This document shows, one piece after another, positions 14,712 to 25,982 of a stretch of 64,000 bases of DNA (the first letter of the stretch is position 1; every line of letters starts with the position of its first letter). Below the pieces are notes generated by a model. That model saw only the letters and a list, made by a program, of their open reading frames with translations. It was not told the DNA's origin and ran no database searches. The DNA is from an uncultured Prevotellaceae bacterium (GTDB lineage Bacteria; Bacteroidota; Bacteroidia; Bacteroidales; Bacteroidaceae): the NCBI GenBank assembly GCA_900318775.1, contig ONLY01000002.1, positions 62,001 through 126,000 of the forward strand. The letters are read 5' to 3'. The position numbers and the translations under genes are program-made.

Positions 14712-16322
14712 ATGGCATTAGATTTGACTAAGTATGGCATCACTGGTTCTACAGTGATTGCGCACAATCCTTCTTACGAGGAGCTTTACAAGGCTGAGAT
14801 CAATCCTGCTCTCGAAGGTTACGAGAAGGGCCAGGAGACTGAGCTGGGTGCAGTAAACGTGATGACTGGTATCTTCACTGGTCGTTCTCCTAAGGATAAG
14901 TACATCGTTGATAACGACGAAAGCCACAACAACGTATGGTGGACTTCTGAGGAGTACAAGAACGACAACCACCCAATGTCTGAGGATGTTTGGGCAAAGG
15001 TGAAGGAAATCGCCAAGAAGGAGCTCTCTAACAAGAACCTCTATGTAGTTGACGCATTCTGTGGCGCTAACGAGGCTACTCGTCTTGCAGTACGCTTCAT
15101 CGTGGAGGTTGCATGGCAGGCACACTTCGTTGAGAACATGTTCATCCGTCCAACAGAAGAGGAGCTGAAGAACTTCGAGCCAAACTTCGTCATCTACAAC
15201 GCTTCTAAGGCTAAGGTTGAGAACTACAAGGAACTTGGTCTGAACTCTGAGACTTGTGTTGCATTCAACACTAAGAGCCGTGAGCAGGTCATCATCAATA
15301 CTTGGTACGGTGGTGAGATGAAGAAGGGTATGTTCTCTATGCAGAACTACTACCTCCCACTCAAGGGCATCGCTTCTATGCACTGCTCTGCCAACACTGA
15401 CATGGAGGGCAAGAACACTGCTATCTTCTTCGGTCTCTCTGGTACTGGTAAGACTACTCTTTCTACCGATCCTAAGCGTCTCCTCATCGGTGACGACGAG
15501 CACGGATGGGACGACGAGGGCGTGTTCAACCTCGAGGGTGGCTGCTACGCTAAGGTGATCAACCTTTCTAAGGAGAACGAGCCAGACATCTACGGTGCTA
15601 TCAAGCGTGACGCTCTCCTTGAGAACGTGACTGTTGCTGCAGACGGCAAGATTGACTTCGCTGACAAGAGCGTGACTGAGAACACTCGTGTGTCTTACCC
15701 AATCGACCACATCAACAATATCGTGAAGAAGGTGGCTGGCAAGAGCGCTGGTCCTGCTGCAAAGAACGTTATCTTCCTTTCAGCTGACGCATTCGGCGTG
15801 CTGCCTCCAGTGTCTATCCTCACTCCTGAGCAGACTCAGTACTACTTCCTCTCTGGCTTCACTGCAAAGCTCGCAGGTACAGAGCGTGGCATCACTGAGC
15901 CAACTCCAACTTTCTCTGCTTGCTTCGGCCAGGCATTCCTCGAGCTGCACCCAACTAAGTACGCTGAGGAGCTCGTGAAGAAGATGCAGAAGAGCGGCGC
16001 TAAGGCTTACCTCGTGAACACTGGTTGGAATGGTACTGGCAAGCGTATCTCTATTCCAGATACTCGTGGTATCATCGACGCAATCCTTGACGGTTCTATC
16101 CTCAAGGCTGAGACTAAGAAGATTCCATTCTTCGACTTCGAGGTTCCAACAGCTCTTCCAAACGTGAACCCTGCAATCCTCGACCCACGCGACACTTATG
16201 CTGACGCTTCTGTATGGGAAGAGAAGGCTAAGGATCTCGCTGGCCGCTTCATCAAGAACTTCAACAAGTACACTACCAACGAAGCTGGTAAGGCTCTTGT
16301 TGCTGCTGGTCCAAAGCTCTAA
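14712..16322 (+). CDS. pckA: Phosphoenolpyruvate carboxykinase (ATP)
   Basis: A 536-residue enzyme interconverting oxaloacetate plus ATP and phosphoenolpyruvate plus CO2. In succinate-forming Bacteroidales it mainly runs in the carboxylating direction to feed the reductive branch to fumarate. The P-loop [11 protein letters not shown] spans residues 241-251, followed by the metal-binding DDEHGW segment, and TGRSPKDK (56-63) forms the substrate site. Codon choice is strongly biased (GCT, AAG, GGT, CTC), unlike the neighbours, as expected for a very highly expressed gene. It has a consensus promoter and its own terminator. Cytoplasmic, monocistronic. Confidence 0.97.
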   Translation: MALDLTKYGITGSTVIAHNPSYEELYKAEINPALEGYEKGQETELGAVNVMTGIFTGRSPKDKYIVDNDESHNNVWWTSEEYKNDNHPMSEDVWAKVKEIAKKELSNKNLYVVDAFCGANEATRLAVRFIVEVAWQAHFVENMFIRPTEEELKNFEPNFVIYNASKAKVENYKELGLNSETCVAFNTKSREQVIINTWYGGEMKKGMFSMQNYYLPLKGIASMHCSANTDMEGKNTAIFFGLSGTGKTTLSTDPKRLLIGDDEHGWDDEGVFNLEGGCYAKVINLSKENEPDIYGAIKRDALLENVTVAADGKIDFADKSVTENTRVSYPIDHINNIVKKVAGKSAGPAAKNVIFLSADAFGVLPPVSILTPEQTQYYFLSGFTAKLAGTERGITEPTPTFSACFGQAFLELHPTKYAEELVKKMQKSGAKAYLVNTGWNGTGKRISIPDTRGIIDAILDGSILKAETKKIPFFDFEVPTALPNVNPAILDPRDTYADASVWEEKAKDLAGRFIKNFNKYTTNEAGKALVAAGPKL

Positions 16323-16368
16323 GCCGAGACGGAAGTCAATAACGATATTTATTATCACTACTGATAGC

Positions 16369-16405
16369 GAAGGCGGTGCTCGAAAAAATCGGGCACCGCT
16401 TTCTT
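16369..16405 (+). terminator. Terminator of pckA
   Basis: AAGGCGGTGC pairs with GCACCGCTTT around a 12-14 nt loop, followed by TTCTT. Confidence 0.75.
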
Positions 16406-16422
16406 GTATCGCTTTTTTTGTC

Positions 16423-16430
16423 TATCTTTG
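16423..16430 (+). promoter_or_regulatory. -7 promoter box of the RNase H gene
   Basis: TATCTTTG, 20 nt before the ATG at 16451. Confidence 0.55.
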
Positions 16431-16450
16431 TAGCCATTAATACAGAGATA

Positions 16451-17149
16451 ATGGCAAAACAAAAGTTCTATGTAGTATGGGACGGAGCGGAAGACGGAGT
16501 ATACACCTCGTGGGAGGCCTGCAAGCAGGCCGTGGAGGGATTCTCCGGAGCCAAGTACCAGTCTTTTAAGACGGAAGCGGAAGCTGAAGAGGCTTTTGAG
16601 TTGGGGTATGAGAAGTATAAGGAGCAGGAGAATACGAAGAAGGCATCGCTCCAGTCCGTCTCTCCCGAAGCAAGCGGTGCAGCTCCTGCCCCTGCTGTTG
16701 CTGCTACGAAACCTGCTGAATCTTTTTCCCTTCCTCCTGCAGCCATTAATGAAGCCATCGCTGTGGACGCGGCATGCTCAGGCAATCCGGGAAAGATGGA
16801 GTACCGCGGCGTGTATCTGCGCACAGGCAAGGAGATATTCCACTATGGGCCGGTGTGGGGCACGAACAATATAGGCGAGTTCCTGGCCATTGTGCATGGC
16901 TTGGCCTTGCTGAAGCAACGCGGATTGGACACAATGCCCATCTATAGCGACAGCGTGAATGCTCAGCTGTGGGTGAAGCGCAAGAAGTGCAAGACCACGC
17001 TGGAGCGCAATGCCAAGAGCGAAGGGCTTTACCAGCTCATAGAGCGGGCTGAGAAGTGGCTTCGGGACAATGCCTACCGGAATCCCATTATCAAGTGGCC
17101 CACAGATGAGTGGGGCGAGATTCCAGCAGATTTTGGGCGAAAGCATTGA
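16451..17149 (+). CDS. Ribonuclease H, type 1, with N-terminal hybrid-binding domain
   Basis: A 232-residue protein. Residues 4-50 (KFYVVWDGAEDGVYTSWEAC) form the caulimovirus/RNase H1 hybrid-binding domain; then comes an Ala/Pro-rich linker (about 65-95) and a C-terminal RNase H domain. Catalytic acids are seen in DAACSGNPG, NIGEFLAI and YSDSVNA, with a late Asp in PADFG. It cuts RNA in RNA-DNA hybrids such as R-loops and primers. The ATG at 16451 is used because the family starts here; 25 upstream in-frame codons run through the pckA terminator and promoter. The domain order resembles eukaryotic RNase H1 and is common in Bacteroidetes. Confidence 0.9.
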   Translation: MAKQKFYVVWDGAEDGVYTSWEACKQAVEGFSGAKYQSFKTEAEAEEAFELGYEKYKEQENTKKASLQSVSPEASGAAPAPAVAATKPAESFSLPPAAINEAIAVDAACSGNPGKMEYRGVYLRTGKEIFHYGPVWGTNNIGEFLAIVHGLALLKQRGLDTMPIYSDSVNAQLWVKRKKCKTTLERNAKSEGLYQLIERAEKWLRDNAYRNPIIKWPTDEWGEIPADFGRKH

Positions 17150-17247
17150 TGTGCTTTCGTGTTTTGCAAGGTGGGAACGCAACCGAAGCGAATGGCTGAC
17201 GAACATCGGTGAATAAAAAGCACTAAAAAAAGTCATGCATCATGTTC

Positions 17248-17261
17248 CTAACTCCTAACTT
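17248..17261 (+). repeat. Heptamer repeat, 2 copies
   Basis: CTAACTC then CTAACTT, just before the promoter of the next gene. It is the complement of the AGTTAGG type seen at 536-563. Confidence 0.5.
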
Positions 17262-17266
17262 TTCAC

Positions 17267-17274
17267 TATCTTTG
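17267..17274 (+). promoter_or_regulatory. -7 promoter box of the saccharopine-dehydrogenase-family gene
   Basis: TATCTTTG, 32 nt before the ATG at 17307. Confidence 0.55.
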
Positions 17275-17306
17275 TCCCCAAATCAATAACTACACATATC
17301 TAATAT

Positions 17307-18548
17307 ATGGGAAAAGTTCTTATCATCGGTGCAGGAGGCGTAGCCTCGGTGGCTGCACATAAGGTCGCACAGAACAGCGACGTGTTTACGGATATCATGA
17401 TTGCCAGCCGTACGGAATCAAAGTGCAAGGCGCTGGCTAAAGCGATAGAAGACAAAGGACTGGTGCCGAAGGGCAGTATAAAGACAGCGCAAGTGGACGC
17501 TGACAATGTGCCTGAGCTGGTGGCGCTCTTCAACAGCTACAAGCCCGACCTCGTGATGAACCTGGCATTGCCTTATCAGGACTTGACCATCATGGAGGCT
17601 TGCCTGCAAAGCGGTGTGAGCTATCTGGACACAGCAAACTATGAGCCAAAGGATGAAGCACACTTCGAATACTCATGGCAGTGGGCGTTCAAGGAGCGTT
17701 TTGAGCAGGCTGGCCTGACCGCCATTCTCGGTTGCGGCTTCGACCCTGGCGTGACGAGCATCTATACAGCGTATGCCGCTAAGCATCACTTCGACGAGAT
17801 TCAGTATCTGGACATCGTGGACTGCAACGCTGGCGACCACCATAAGGCGTTTGCCACAAACTTTAACCCAGAAATCAACATCCGCGAGATCACCCAGAAG
17901 GGTCTCTATTGGGAGAATGGTCAGTGGGTGGAGACGGAGCCATTGGAGATTCACCAGCCATTGAACTATCCGGAGATTGGCCCTAAGGAGTCTTATCTGC
18001 TGCACCATGAGGAGATAGAATCGCTGGTGAAGAATTACCCCACCATCAAGCGTGCCCGCTTCTGGATGACGTTTGGCGAGCAGTACCTTAAGCATCTTGA
18101 CGTGATTCAGAACATCGGCATGAGCCGCATTGACGAGATAGAGTACACCGCAGAGGCTGCTGACGGCAGTGGTCCAGTGAAGGTGAAAATTGTTCCTCTG
18201 CAGTTCTTGAAGGCTGTGCTGCCTAATCCACAAGACTTGGGCGAGAACTATGAAGGCCAGACCTCTATCGGTTGCCGCATCCGTGGCATCAAAGACGGCA
18301 AGGAGCGCACTTACTATGTGTATAACAACTGCTCGCACCGTGCTGCCTACGAAGAGACGGGCATGCAGGGCGTGAGCTACACGACGGGTGTGCCTGCCAT
18401 GATTGGCGCAATGATGTTCATGAAGGGCCTCTGGAAGCGTCCTGGCGTGTGGAACGTGGAAGAGTTTGACCCAGATCCATTCATGGAGCAGCTGAACAAG
18501 CAGGGTCTGCCTTGGCACGAAATCTTTGACGGCAATTTGGAACTTTAA
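17307..18548 (+). CDS. Saccharopine dehydrogenase family protein, probable carboxynorspermidine synthase
   Basis: A 413-residue NAD(P)-dependent enzyme. The Rossmann motif GAGGVASVAA lies at residues 8-17; GCGFDPGVTSIY (around 142) and the long C-terminal domain fit the LYS9-like branch that includes carboxynorspermidine/carboxyspermidine dehydrogenase. These enzymes condense aspartate semialdehyde with diaminopropane or putrescine, the alternative spermidine route used by many Bacteroidales. A true lysine-pathway saccharopine dehydrogenase is less likely, as bacteria of this group use the diaminopimelate route. The partner decarboxylase gene is not in the window. RecA follows after 75 nt. 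Confidence 0.8.
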   Translation: MGKVLIIGAGGVASVAAHKVAQNSDVFTDIMIASRTESKCKALAKAIEDKGLVPKGSIKTAQVDADNVPELVALFNSYKPDLVMNLALPYQDLTIMEACLQSGVSYLDTANYEPKDEAHFEYSWQWAFKERFEQAGLTAILGCGFDPGVTSIYTAYAAKHHFDEIQYLDIVDCNAGDHHKAFATNFNPEINIREITQKGLYWENGQWVETEPLEIHQPLNYPEIGPKESYLLHHEEIESLVKNYPTIKRARFWMTFGEQYLKHLDVIQNIGMSRIDEIEYTAEAADGSGPVKVKIVPLQFLKAVLPNPQDLGENYEGQTSIGCRIRGIKDGKERTYYVYNNCSHRAAYEETGMQGVSYTTGVPAMIGAMMFMKGLWKRPGVWNVEEFDPDPFMEQLNKQGLPWHEIFDGNLEL

Positions 18549-18623
18549 GCGGAATGGCGTTGAGCAAAAGAGGGTTCGAATATCAGAAGAATCTTTTGTC
18601 TCATCCTTATAAACAAGATAATT

Positions 18624-19694
18624 ATGGCAAAAGAGACTAAAGAGGCAAATCTGACGCCTCAGCAGCAGAAGATGAAGGCGCTTCAGGCTGCAATGGAAAA
18701 GATAGAGAAGAACTTCGGTAAAGGCGCCATCATGAAGATGGGCGAGGAGAACATTGAGCACATCGATGTGATTCCATCGGGTTCTATTGGGCTGAACGCT
18801 GCGCTGGGCGTAGGCGGTTACCCCAAGGGCCGTATCATCGAGATATTCGGCCCCGAATCATCAGGTAAGACCACATTGGCGATTCATGCGATTGCCGAGT
18901 GCCAGAAGTCGGGAGGCATTGCTGCCTTCATTGACGCAGAGCACGCTTTTGACCGCTTCTATGCCGAGAAGTTGGGCGTGGATATTGACAACCTTCTTAT
19001 TAGCCAGCCAGATGACGGTGAACAGGCCTTGGAGATTGCAGACCAGCTCATCCGTTCCAGCGCGGTTGACATCATTGTGATTGACTCTGTGGCTGCTTTG
19101 ACACCTAAGGCAGAGATTGAGGGCGACATGGGTGAGAATAAGGTAGGTCTGCATGCTCGTCTGATGAGTCAGGCGCTTCGCAAACTGACCGGCACTATCA
19201 ACAAGACCAACACCACGTGCATTTTCATTAACCAGTTGCGTGAGAAGATTGGTGTCATGTTCGGTAACCCTGAGACCACAACGGGTGGTAATGCCCTGAA
19301 GTTCTATGCTAGTGTGCGCATTGATGTGCGCAAGAGCACTCCGATCAAGAATGGCAATGAGATATTGGGTAACCTTACGAAGGTGAAGATTGTGAAGAAT
19401 AAGGTGGCTCCTCCATTCCGTCGCTGCGAATTCGACATCATGTATGGCGAAGGAATCAGCAAGAGTGGCGAGATTGTTGACATGGGTGTAGCTGCGGGCA
19501 TCGTTACTAAAAGCGGCAGCTGGTTTAGTTATGAAGGCACTCGTCTGGCACAAGGACGTGATGCTACCAAGCAGCTCATGATAGACAACCCTGAACTGGC
19601 CGAGGAAATCGAAAAGAAGATTATGGCTAAGATTGCAGGTAAGGACTACGTGCCATCATCAAGCGACGATACCGAAGAGCCACAGGCAGAATAG
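18624..19694 (+). CDS. recA: Recombinase A
   Basis: A 356-residue RecA: Walker A GPESSGKT at residues 76-83, Walker [11 protein letters not shown] near 150, the DNA-binding loop region ([10 protein letters not shown]..., [21 protein letters not shown]), and an acidic C-terminal tail (DDTEEPQAE). It forms the filament for homologous recombination and DNA-damage signalling. No LexA-type operator could be recognised upstream. A hairpin after the stop suggests the transcript ends before the YitT gene. Confidence 0.98.
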   Translation: MAKETKEANLTPQQQKMKALQAAMEKIEKNFGKGAIMKMGEENIEHIDVIPSGSIGLNAALGVGGYPKGRIIEIFGPESSGKTTLAIHAIAECQKSGGIAAFIDAEHAFDRFYAEKLGVDIDNLLISQPDDGEQALEIADQLIRSSAVDIIVIDSVAALTPKAEIEGDMGENKVGLHARLMSQALRKLTGTINKTNTTCIFINQLREKIGVMFGNPETTTGGNALKFYASVRIDVRKSTPIKNGNEILGNLTKVKIVKNKVAPPFRRCEFDIMYGEGISKSGEIVDMGVAAGIVTKSGSWFSYEGTRLAQGRDATKQLMIDNPELAEEIEKKIMAKIAGKDYVPSSSDDTEEPQAE

Positions 19695-19718
19695 GAAATA
19701 TTCCGTTAAATACATACG

Positions 19719-19756
19719 ACAAGCTCCGGGATGCCATACGGCATTCTGGAGCTTGT
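19719..19756 (+). terminator. Hairpin after recA
   Basis: ACAAGCTCC.GGATGCC and GGCAT.C.GGAGCTTGT pair around ATAC. The T run is poor, so it is a weak terminator or processing stem. Confidence 0.6.
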
Positions 19757-19780
19757 TGGCTATAAAAGAAAAACTTACAG

Positions 19781-20680
19781 ATGCAAAAGATTCGTATTGA
19801 TTGGAGAAATGAGGTGGAAGACTACCTCTTCATTACGTTGGGACTGCTCCTCTATGCTGTGGGGTGGACCGTTTTTCTGTTGCCTTATGAGATTCCGTCG
19901 GGGGGGCTGACGGGTGTGAGTGCCCTTATATATTATGTGACTGGTTTGGAGATGCAGGTGACTTATCTTATTGGCAACGTATTCCTGTTGTTGTGTGCCA
20001 TGAAGATACTGGGCCTCAAGTTCTGTCTAAAGACCATTTATGCTGTGCTGATGCTCACCTTCTTCTTGTGGGGTATGCAGCGTCTGTTGCTGGCTCAAGA
20101 GGGAGAAGGAGCAACGCATCTGCCTCGCTACTTGGGGGATGACCAAGGGCTCATGGCTGTCATATTCGGCTCCTCGCTTTGTGGCATGGGTTTGGCTCAG
20201 TGTTTCTTGCATCAAGGCAGCACCGGTGGTGTGGATATTATTGCAGCAGTGGTGAACAAGTACCGTCATGTGAGCTTGGGCCGTATGTTGCTTTATGTGG
20301 ATATTTTCATTGTTAGTGCATCTTATCCTCTTCTGCATGACTGGCAACGACTGGCCTTTGGCTTTGTTGATATGTTTGTATGCAACATGGTGCTTGACTA
20401 TGTGATGAACTATGTGCAGCAGTCGGTGCAGTTCTTCATCATCACTAAGAACCCTCAAGAGATTTATGAAGGCATCAGCAAGGAACTGGATCGTTCAGCC
20501 ACTCTCTTGCCCGGCACAGGCTGTTATAGCCAACAGCCTGTCAGCGTGTTGATGGTGGTGGCCAAAAAGAACCAGTCGGTAGCGCTTTTCCGGTTGGTTA
20601 AGGCGATAGACCCCACAGCCTTCATCTCACAGACAAAGGCCGAAAGTGTGTATGGCGAAGGGTTTGAAAAGTTGAAATGA
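19781..20680 (+). CDS. YitT family membrane protein
   Basis: A 299-residue protein with five to six hydrophobic segments in the first 200 residues, the family motif LPYEIPSGGLTGVSALIYY (residues 33-51), STGGVDIIAAV (about 148), and a C-terminal soluble DUF2179 domain (about 220-299) ending ISQTKAESVYGEGFEKLK. YitT proteins are inner-membrane proteins of unclear function, possibly transporters. It converges with mutS, their ends 14 nt apart with no room for a separate terminator. Confidence 0.88.
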   Translation: MQKIRIDWRNEVEDYLFITLGLLLYAVGWTVFLLPYEIPSGGLTGVSALIYYVTGLEMQVTYLIGNVFLLLCAMKILGLKFCLKTIYAVLMLTFFLWGMQRLLLAQEGEGATHLPRYLGDDQGLMAVIFGSSLCGMGLAQCFLHQGSTGGVDIIAAVVNKYRHVSLGRMLLYVDIFIVSASYPLLHDWQRLAFGFVDMFVCNMVLDYVMNYVQQSVQFFIITKNPQEIYEGISKELDRSATLLPGTGCYSQQPVSVLMVVAKKNQSVALFRLVKAIDPTAFISQTKAESVYGEGFEKLK

Positions 20681-20694
20681 CGAGTTACTGTTGG

Positions 20695-23322
20695 TTATCG
20701 GCCCGCTACGATTTTCTTAATCTCATTCAGTTTGTTCAAGGCTTCTAAGGGTGTAAGGCCATTAATGTCGAGGTTGAGAATCTCGTCACGTATCTGGCAA
20801 AGGACGGGGTCGTCTAATTGGAAGAAACTCAATTGCACTCCGCTCTTGCTTACGGTCTGTATGTTTTCTGTCTTAGGACGACTGATGCCATCCCCCGAGT
20901 TGTTGGCTTCCAATTCTTTCAGCACTTGTTCTGCACGTTTCACCACGTTGGGAGCCATGCCAGCAATCTTCGCTACATGGATACCAAATGAGTGTTCGCT
21001 ACCACCAGGCACCAGCTTGCGCATGAAGATGACTTTGCCGTTCACTTCTTTCACGCTGACGTTGAAGTTCTTGACTCTCGGCATCATCTTCTCCATTTCG
21101 TTCAGTTCATGGTAGTGTGTAGCAAAGAGTGTCCGCGCATGTGCTTGGGGGTTCTCATGGATATGCTCCACGATAGCCCATGCGATGGAGATACCGTCGT
21201 ATGTTGACGTGCCGCGTCCCAGTTCGTCGAAGAGTACCAAAGAACGGGCGCTCAGGTTATTTAGGATGCTGGCTGCTTCATTCATCTCGACCATGAAGGT
21301 GGATTCACCCATAGAGATGTTGTCCGAAGCGCCTACACGTGTGAAGATTTTATCCGTCAGGCCGATTCTGGCGCTGTCGGCCGGAACAAAACTCCCAATC
21401 TGCGCCATGATGGTGATGAGTGCGGTCTGTCGCAGCAAAGCCGACTTACCAGCCATGTTAGGGCCTGTCAGAATGATGATTTGCTGCTTGTCGGAATCGA
21501 GGTAAAGGTCGTTGGCCACATATTCTTCACCCACGGGCATCTGTCGTTCAATCACGGGATGACGTCCTTGCTTGATGTCGATAATGAGGCTCTCATCCAC
21601 AACGGGGCGGTTGTATCGGTATTCTTTTGCTGCCAAGGCAAAGGACAAGAGGCAGTCCATCTGGCCAATCAGCGAAGCGTTTTGTTGAATCTGCGGAATG
21701 TAGTTAGCAGCATCTATTACCAAGTCGTTGAACAGACGCATCTCGAGCGAGAGAATCTTCTCCTCTGCCCCAAGGATCTTTTCCTCATATTCCTTCAGTT
21801 CTTGAGTGATGTAGCGTTCCGCCTGTGTCAGTGTCTGTTTGCGAATCCATTCCTGTGGCACAAGGTCCTTGTAAGTGTTGCGCACTTCCATGTAATAGCC
21901 GAACACGTTGTTGAAGCCAATCTTCAGGCTTTGAATGCCCGTAGCCTCAATTTCCCGTTGTTGGATTTGCAGTAGATAATCTTTCCCCGAGTAGGCGATG
22001 TTCCTTAGTTCATCCAGTTCTGCGTTCACGCCATTAGCAATCACGCCTCCTTTGTTGACCAGTATTGGCGGTGATGGATTCAGTTCTTTCTCGATGCGTT
22101 CACGCAGAGGGATGCAGGCATCCAGACGTTCGCCCAAATTGTGGAGGCTTTCGCTGTTTGTCTGCATACAGAGTTCCTTGATGGGCTCTATCGCCTTCAG
22201 CGCCACCATCAGCTGCACCATTTCGCGTGGGTTCACGCGTCCTACGGCCACCTTGCTTGCAATGCGTTCGAGGTCGCCAATCTGGTGCAGCAATTCCTCG
22301 ATGCTGTCGCGCAGTTCAGGCTCACGGAAGAAGTGTTCCACCACATTCTGCCGTTCCGTAATCGCCTTCACGTCCTTGAGGGGGAAGACGACCCATCGGC
22401 GCAGCATTCGGGCACCCATTGGACTTACAGTTTTGTCGATGACAGACAATAGGCTATTGCCTCCTTCGTTCATCGTGCCCAATAGTTCGAGACTCCTCAC
22501 TGTGAATTTATCCATCCTCACATAGCGGTTCTCCTCAATCTGTCTGATGCTCCGTATGTGTGAGATGTGTGTGTGTTGAGTCTGTTCCAAATAGAAGAGA
22601 ATAGCGCCAGCGGCAATCACGCCGTTCTTCAAGTGCTCCACGCCATATCCCTTCAAGTTCTTGGTGCCGAAGTGTGTAAGAAGCTTCTTCTTTGCTGCTT
22701 CGTCGGTATAAATCCAATCATCCAGCTCGAACGTGAAGAAGCGTCCTCCGAAATTTCCTTCGAACATGCCTCTTTTCCCGCGTTCAAAGAGCACCTCCTT
22801 GGGAGCAAAATTCGCCAGCAGCTTGTCCACGTAGTCTGTTGTGCCCTCGGCACAGAGGAACTCGCCTGTGGAGATGTCAAGCAAGGCAATGCCGCACGAA
22901 GACTTGCCCAGATGGATGGACGCTAAGAAGTTGTTCTCCTTAGTGCTCAACACATTGTCTGCCATTGCCACACCTGGTGTCACCAGTTCTGTGATGCCTC
23001 GCTTTACCAGCTTCTTGGTCAGTTTAGGGTCTTCCAGCTGGTCACAGATGGCCACTCGCTTTCCTGCTCGAATAAGTTTGGGAAGATAAGTGTCCAGGGC
23101 GTGGTAGGGGAATCCTGCCATCGCTGTTCCGCTGGCCGACGTCCCAGCCACGCTGCTGCGCTTTGTCAGGGTGATGCCCAAGATTTCTGCCGCTACCGTT
23201 GCGTCTTCGTTATACGTTTCATAGAAATCTCCGCAACGGAACAAGAGCAACGCATCGGGATGCTTTGCCTTCAGGTCGTAGAACTGTTTCATCATGGGCG
23301 TCAATGCCCCTTTCTTCTCCAT
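20695..23322 (-). CDS. mutS: DNA mismatch repair protein MutS
   Basis: An 875-residue MutS1-type protein. The N-terminal mismatch-recognition domain contains the GDFYETY loop (Phe-x-Glu, residues 31-37), then connector, lever and clamp domains, an ATPase with Walker [14 protein letters not shown] (about 617-629) and Walker [17 protein letters not shown], and the ATHYHEL switch. It binds mismatches and recruits MutL. Length is normal. It lies 62 nt downstream of the DUF5686 gene on the same strand and may be co-transcribed. Confidence 0.97.
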   Translation of the reverse strand: MEKKGALTPMMKQFYDLKAKHPDALLLFRCGDFYETYNEDATVAAEILGITLTKRSSVAGTSASGTAMAGFPYHALDTYLPKLIRAGKRVAICDQLEDPKLTKKLVKRGITELVTPGVAMADNVLSTKENNFLASIHLGKSSCGIALLDISTGEFLCAEGTTDYVDKLLANFAPKEVLFERGKRGMFEGNFGGRFFTFELDDWIYTDEAAKKKLLTHFGTKNLKGYGVEHLKNGVIAAGAILFYLEQTQHTHISHIRSIRQIEENRYVRMDKFTVRSLELLGTMNEGGNSLLSVIDKTVSPMGARMLRRWVVFPLKDVKAITERQNVVEHFFREPELRDSIEELLHQIGDLERIASKVAVGRVNPREMVQLMVALKAIEPIKELCMQTNSESLHNLGERLDACIPLRERIEKELNPSPPILVNKGGVIANGVNAELDELRNIAYSGKDYLLQIQQREIEATGIQSLKIGFNNVFGYYMEVRNTYKDLVPQEWIRKQTLTQAERYITQELKEYEEKILGAEEKILSLEMRLFNDLVIDAANYIPQIQQNASLIGQMDCLLSFALAAKEYRYNRPVVDESLIIDIKQGRHPVIERQMPVGEEYVANDLYLDSDKQQIIILTGPNMAGKSALLRQTALITIMAQIGSFVPADSARIGLTDKIFTRVGASDNISMGESTFMVEMNEAASILNNLSARSLVLFDELGRGTSTYDGISIAWAIVEHIHENPQAHARTLFATHYHELNEMEKMMPRVKNFNVSVKEVNGKVIFMRKLVPGGSEHSFGIHVAKIAGMAPNVVKRAEQVLKELEANNSGDGISRPKTENIQTVSKSGVQLSFFQLDDPVLCQIRDEILNLDINGLTPLEALNKLNEIKKIVAGR

Positions 23323-23384
23323 AGGTGTTATAGGGTAGCTAAGTGTAGTAGCAGTAGATATGCTTTCTATTAAATTATAATGTT

Positions 23385-25928
23385 TTAGAACGTGAAGTCG
23401 ATGGCAAAGCGCACACCGTCTTTGTGGAGCTTATCGCCTCCGTAGATATCAGGCATGTCGTTGTAACTCAATCGGCGTACATACTGCACGGTGATAATCT
23501 TGAAGATGTTGCTGATGCCCACCGAAAGTTCCATGTATGGCTTGTCGCCCATGACGAATGACGTAGGATGTCCGTCTCGGGTAGGGAAGCGCAGCAGTTC
23601 ATTATCGTTCGTTCTGATATAGGGGTTGTTCTTATCGGTCAAGTGTCCGTAGAGCATCTTGAAGCCAATGTATTCACGCAGTTTCATCTTTTTCAGCAGG
23701 GGAACACGGTTCAGAATCTTGCCACCGAAGTTCCAGTTGATGAGTAGCGCTGCATAGCGGTCGTTGAGGAACTCCATATTGCGCAGCATGTTGAACGACC
23801 ACCCGTCGAATTGCACGAAATAAGAGAGGTTCGACTGTGGGGTGAAGAGCATGGGGAAAGGAACCTTGTTCCATTGTGCACCGCCCTTTAGGTAGGTGTC
23901 GATGTAACCGCATGCTCCGGGCAACCAAAATCTCTTGAAGATAGTGGCTTCCGTGATGTTATAGTTGTATTGTCCGCCCAAGAAGCCATTGATACCCATT
24001 GTGTGTTCGAGAGTGAAGACTGGAGCATCATGATTGACGGGCAAACGCTGTTGCTTGCTGTTCATGAAAGTCTCGCCTGGTGCATAGCGGAAGCCGAACT
24101 TGATGTCGCTGGTCTTGATGTTGGGCAGCTTCGTTCCGTCTCCATTGCGCATGTATACGAGCTTTCCTGTTGGTGTGAGTTTTGAGTGGTCCAGCGCCAG
24201 CGACCATGAGGCGTTGCCAGAGGTCTCATACAGATAGTTCAGTTTGACGTCATTCACATACATCATCTGGTCCACCTTGCTCGTCTTGAACGAGCTGTAC
24301 ATGTTATTCTTGTCGGTGCCGGAATACTTATCTACAGGCGACATGTCGTCATACATGTAGCTGGCCGTGATGCTGCGGCGTGGAAATTCATGCGCCATGT
24401 ACTTTTTCTTGTTGAAGGAATATTCCACTTCGCCTTTGTATTTCCATTTAGCATCTTTTGTGCCATAAGCACCATAGCCTCTTACAAAGAGGTGAGGCGA
24501 GAGGTTGCCGGTTGTTTGCAAGCTACCTTGGTAGCGCATGCCATCAATGTCGTTGTATGATACGATTGAGTTCAGCGGAATGAAGTCAATCTTATTGGGT
24601 TTGGGAGTTAGCTCAACAGAGTTTTCCACCACTGCTGTGAGCAGAAATTTCCAGAAGCCGCCGAGGTTTTCGCTGATGTTGTCCACTGCCTTGCCCAGAT
24701 TGTCCTCCGACTTGCTCAGTGGCACAGGTCGGATAGATGCCCAATAGGTGGAATCCCGGAACTCTGCGTCCTTCATGACTAAATCCATTTGTGGCGACTT
24801 GAAGGCCTTCTGGTCTGTGATGGGGGCAAAACTATAGTTATTGTATTCGGTGTAGCGCTGTCCTTGGAACTTCAGAGCGCCATACAAACCGCTTAATTCT
24901 ACAATCATGTTGTCCACTTTCACCACGCGTTCACCTGTGGGGAGGGTCATGAAGTCTTGAATCACCATCAAGTTATCCACAAAGTTCACGCCCGAACGCT
25001 TGGGCACGTTCAGCACAGCGCGCTTCACTTGGTTCAGTTTGTCATCCGTAATGTAGAGATGTCCTGCAAAACCGAAGTCCTGCGTGTTGTTAGGCAAGAA
25101 CACCACATCGATGCAACGTTCGTCGTCCACCATCAAGGTGTCCTGGATGTAGTAGTGATAGAAGCCGATGGCCTCGCTGGTGGAGATAGGGCTGATGAAG
25201 GGGTGCTGCAAGAGGCGCACATTGTCCTTGTAGATGTCCACGTCGGTAAAGATGTCCTTTACCAGGTTTGTAATCATGTCACCCGACGAGAGCATCGTTT
25301 GGAAACCATCATTTCGTTTAGCGTGCACGGTGGTCTTTGTTGCCTTGGGGTTCTTTCGGTAGTTCTCTTCCGAAACGGTCTCCTCCACCAAGATAGGGAT
25401 AATCAGTTTACCTGTCTCAGGGCAAACTTCGGCCAGCAATGTGTCCTTGGTGTTTTCCAGGTCGTTGCGCGAGAAGACTCTCTTCTCGTACTTGTCAAAA
25501 TGGTAATAATCCTTCTCCTTGATGTCGCTCAGCTTTTTGTTGGCAATCACTTTGCGCATGAGGTCAACCGCAGGGTTGTTCTTGCGTTTGTAGTGGATTT
25601 TAGTTTTCTTCACCACTACTTCTCCCAGCATGATGTCGTCGCTGTACATCTTGATGGTGCTGTGGATTTCCTCTCTGCCTCTCTGCACGGTCACCGTCAC
25701 GGGCTTATATCCCAGATAAGTGATTTCGAATTTGTTGTAATTGTCCAGGATGGGCAGCACAAAGTTACCGTCCATGTCGGTTGAACGTCCCTCAGATGTG
25801 CCGATGTATTTCACGGCTGCATAAGGGATGGGCTCGCCTGTAGCGCCATCAAGTACTTGACCATAAAACTGGGCCTTTGTGACGAGGGCACAAAGGGCGA
25901 ACAAAAGGGATAAGGATATTTTACGCAT
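23385..25928 (-). CDS. DUF5686 family outer-membrane protein with carboxypeptidase-like regulatory domain
   Basis: An 847-residue protein: signal peptide ([19 protein letters not shown]), a CarboxypepD_reg-like beta domain (about 20-105; [19 protein letters not shown]), then the long DUF5686 region and a C-terminal beta-barrel-like part ending [10 protein letters not shown] with terminal Phe. The architecture resembles TonB-linked proteins but no plug domain is seen. The family is widespread in Bacteroidetes; a role in surface assembly or transport is possible but not established. A hairpin separates it from gpmI upstream. Confidence 0.85.
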   Translation of the reverse strand: MRKISLSLLFALCALVTKAQFYGQVLDGATGEPIPYAAVKYIGTSEGRSTDMDGNFVLPILDNYNKFEITYLGYKPVTVTVQRGREEIHSTIKMYSDDIMLGEVVVKKTKIHYKRKNNPAVDLMRKVIANKKLSDIKEKDYYHFDKYEKRVFSRNDLENTKDTLLAEVCPETGKLIIPILVEETVSEENYRKNPKATKTTVHAKRNDGFQTMLSSGDMITNLVKDIFTDVDIYKDNVRLLQHPFISPISTSEAIGFYHYYIQDTLMVDDERCIDVVFLPNNTQDFGFAGHLYITDDKLNQVKRAVLNVPKRSGVNFVDNLMVIQDFMTLPTGERVVKVDNMIVELSGLYGALKFQGQRYTEYNNYSFAPITDQKAFKSPQMDLVMKDAEFRDSTYWASIRPVPLSKSEDNLGKAVDNISENLGGFWKFLLTAVVENSVELTPKPNKIDFIPLNSIVSYNDIDGMRYQGSLQTTGNLSPHLFVRGYGAYGTKDAKWKYKGEVEYSFNKKKYMAHEFPRRSITASYMYDDMSPVDKYSGTDKNNMYSSFKTSKVDQMMYVNDVKLNYLYETSGNASWSLALDHSKLTPTGKLVYMRNGDGTKLPNIKTSDIKFGFRYAPGETFMNSKQQRLPVNHDAPVFTLEHTMGINGFLGGQYNYNITEATIFKRFWLPGACGYIDTYLKGGAQWNKVPFPMLFTPQSNLSYFVQFDGWSFNMLRNMEFLNDRYAALLINWNFGGKILNRVPLLKKMKLREYIGFKMLYGHLTDKNNPYIRTNDNELLRFPTRDGHPTSFVMGDKPYMELSVGISNIFKIITVQYVRRLSYNDMPDIYGGDKLHKDGVRFAIDFTF

Positions 25929-25939
25929 GATAAAGAGTT

Positions 25940-25969
25940 GAAGAATTGGGGAGCGCCCCCCAATTCTTC
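25940..25969 (-). terminator. Hairpin after gpmI
   Basis: A perfect 12-bp stem (GAAGAATTGGGG with CCCCAATTCTTC) with a 6-nt loop, located 14 nt after the gpmI stop on the minus strand. The following T run is weak, so readthrough into the DUF5686 gene is possible. Confidence 0.65.
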
Positions 25970-25982
25970 AAATTTGTTTAAA

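Noticed and set aside
14464-14721. 85-codon ORF just before pckA
   Set aside because: It contains the consensus pckA promoter and overlaps the pckA start; no homology-like features.
14718-15710. 330-codon minus-strand ORF opposite pckA
   Set aside because: Arises from the strong codon bias of pckA; no protein-like features.
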